Position numbers and translations under genes: made by a program. DNA of 64,000 nt from Cristatella mucedo. Lineage: Eukaryota; Bryozoa; Phylactolaemata; Cristatellidae. Shown one piece after another: positions 63,365 to 64,000 of the stretch (position 1 is its first letter; every line of letters begins with the position of its first letter). The stretch is taken from assembly GCA_009760855.2 (NCBI GenBank), contig WPIO01000063.1:1237001-1301000 (forward strand), read 5' to 3'. The notes below the pieces were generated by a model that made no database searches, had not been told where the DNA came from, and saw only the letters and a list, made by a program, of their open reading frames with translations.

Positions 63365-63530
63365 CTTAAGATAGATGGAGATAACAGATGGATGAGTGGA
63401 TTATGGGTGAATGGATATGGGTGGGTGGATTGATGTACGGATGGATAGATGGACAGCGGGATGTATGGGTGGATGTATGGATAGATGGATGGATGAAGGG
63501 GGATGGATGGAGAGATACATAGAGGCAGTG
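63365..63530. repeat. GGATG/GATA-type simple repeat
   Basis: Degenerate GGATGGAT, GATGGATAGATG and GGGTGGAT units. Confidence 0.85.
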
Positions 63531-63604
63531 ACATGTAAATAAAGACAGCAAAAAAGATAAATGGTGACATAAAGAGACAAGCACCAAGACAGACAGCGAG
63601 GCCA

Positions 63605-63735
63605 CCTGCTTGGGCCCCGAGTAAAGGCGTTCTGCCTACGACCTGCAAGGTCGTCGTGGGCTCGAGCCCTTCGGCATATCTAAAGCAAGTGGGCAGAGAT
63701 TAAGTTCTCTTCAGGGTTCTATTCACATGAATTAT
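63605..63735 (+). mobile_element. SINE-2, diverged
   Basis: The B-box region GTCGTGGGCTCGAGCCC and the tail GCAGAGATTAAGTTCTCTTC are present. Confidence 0.65.
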
Positions 63736-63852
63736 AAATATAGATATAAAGAGATACGTACATACAGGCATATTGACAGAAACACCCACATAAACATACC
63801 CAGACACAGAGGCAGGCTGGGAAATACCAGCAGAGATATAGTATGAATTGCT

Positions 63853-64000
63853 TAATAATAATAATCATAATCATAATCATACTAACATATTTGTAATAGC
63901 ACACTCAGAGAACCTTATCTCTTTCTAGGTAACTTACATTTGCTGCAAAGGAGGCATGATCGAATGGTTAACTGTAGCATGCTCAATGACGACAAGCATA
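63853..64000 (-). mobile_element. LINE-A 3' tail, cut by window end
   Basis: AAT/AATCAT repeats, a diverged hairpin and the 3' UTR on the minus strand continue past the window edge. Confidence 0.75.

Overview
The window is a piece of a repeat-rich animal genome. It carries a multi-exon gene with GT-AG introns, SINEs with tRNA-like promoter boxes, LINEs of CR1/L2 style, Tc1/mariner and pogo/Tigger remnants and long dinucleotide tracts. The two recognisable host genes are metazoan-specific and the transposon mix is typical of invertebrates. I cannot name the species; a bilaterian invertebrate is the safest reading. No prokaryotic or organellar features were seen.

Layout. About 1-23 kb is a mosaic of decayed mobile elements with no host gene that I can support. 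It holds LINE-A and LINE-B fragments (my names), two SINE families (SINE-1, SINE-2), two decayed copies of a poorly described transposon-like gene (2.1-2.7 kb and 13.1-15.1 kb), and a Tc1/mariner pseudogene with a SINE inside it (22.0-23.1 kb). About 23.5-25.3 kb is GC- and CpG-rich and looks like a promoter region.

From 24538 to 51813 on the plus strand lies a Cut/Cux homeobox gene. A 63-bp first exon and two further exons encode the N-terminus shared with CASP/CUX1. Several weaker exons follow, then three CUT domains, a Cut-type homeodomain and the conserved acidic Cux C-terminus. I propose an 18-exon model in which every junction keeps reading phase (5385 nt, 1794 codons plus stop). The CUT and homeobox exons, and exons 1, 2, 3 and 7, are well supported. 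Several coiled-coil and linker exons are tentative.

Tail-to-tail with it, on the minus strand, are the last two coding exons of a TMEM115 orthologue (60645-60472 and 53047-52825). Their 7.4-kb intron is packed with transposons, including a pogo/Tigger transposase remnant. The 3' ends of the two genes face each other across about 1 kb that carries poly(A) signals on both strands.

The Cux product would act as a nuclear DNA-binding regulator and the TMEM115 product as a Golgi membrane protein. Nothing suggests that they work together. The most interesting non-gene observations are the 3' hairpin shared by LINE-A and SINE-2 (a LINE-SINE partnership), a SINE carried and duplicated inside a Tc1 element, and the little-described transposon-like gene family.
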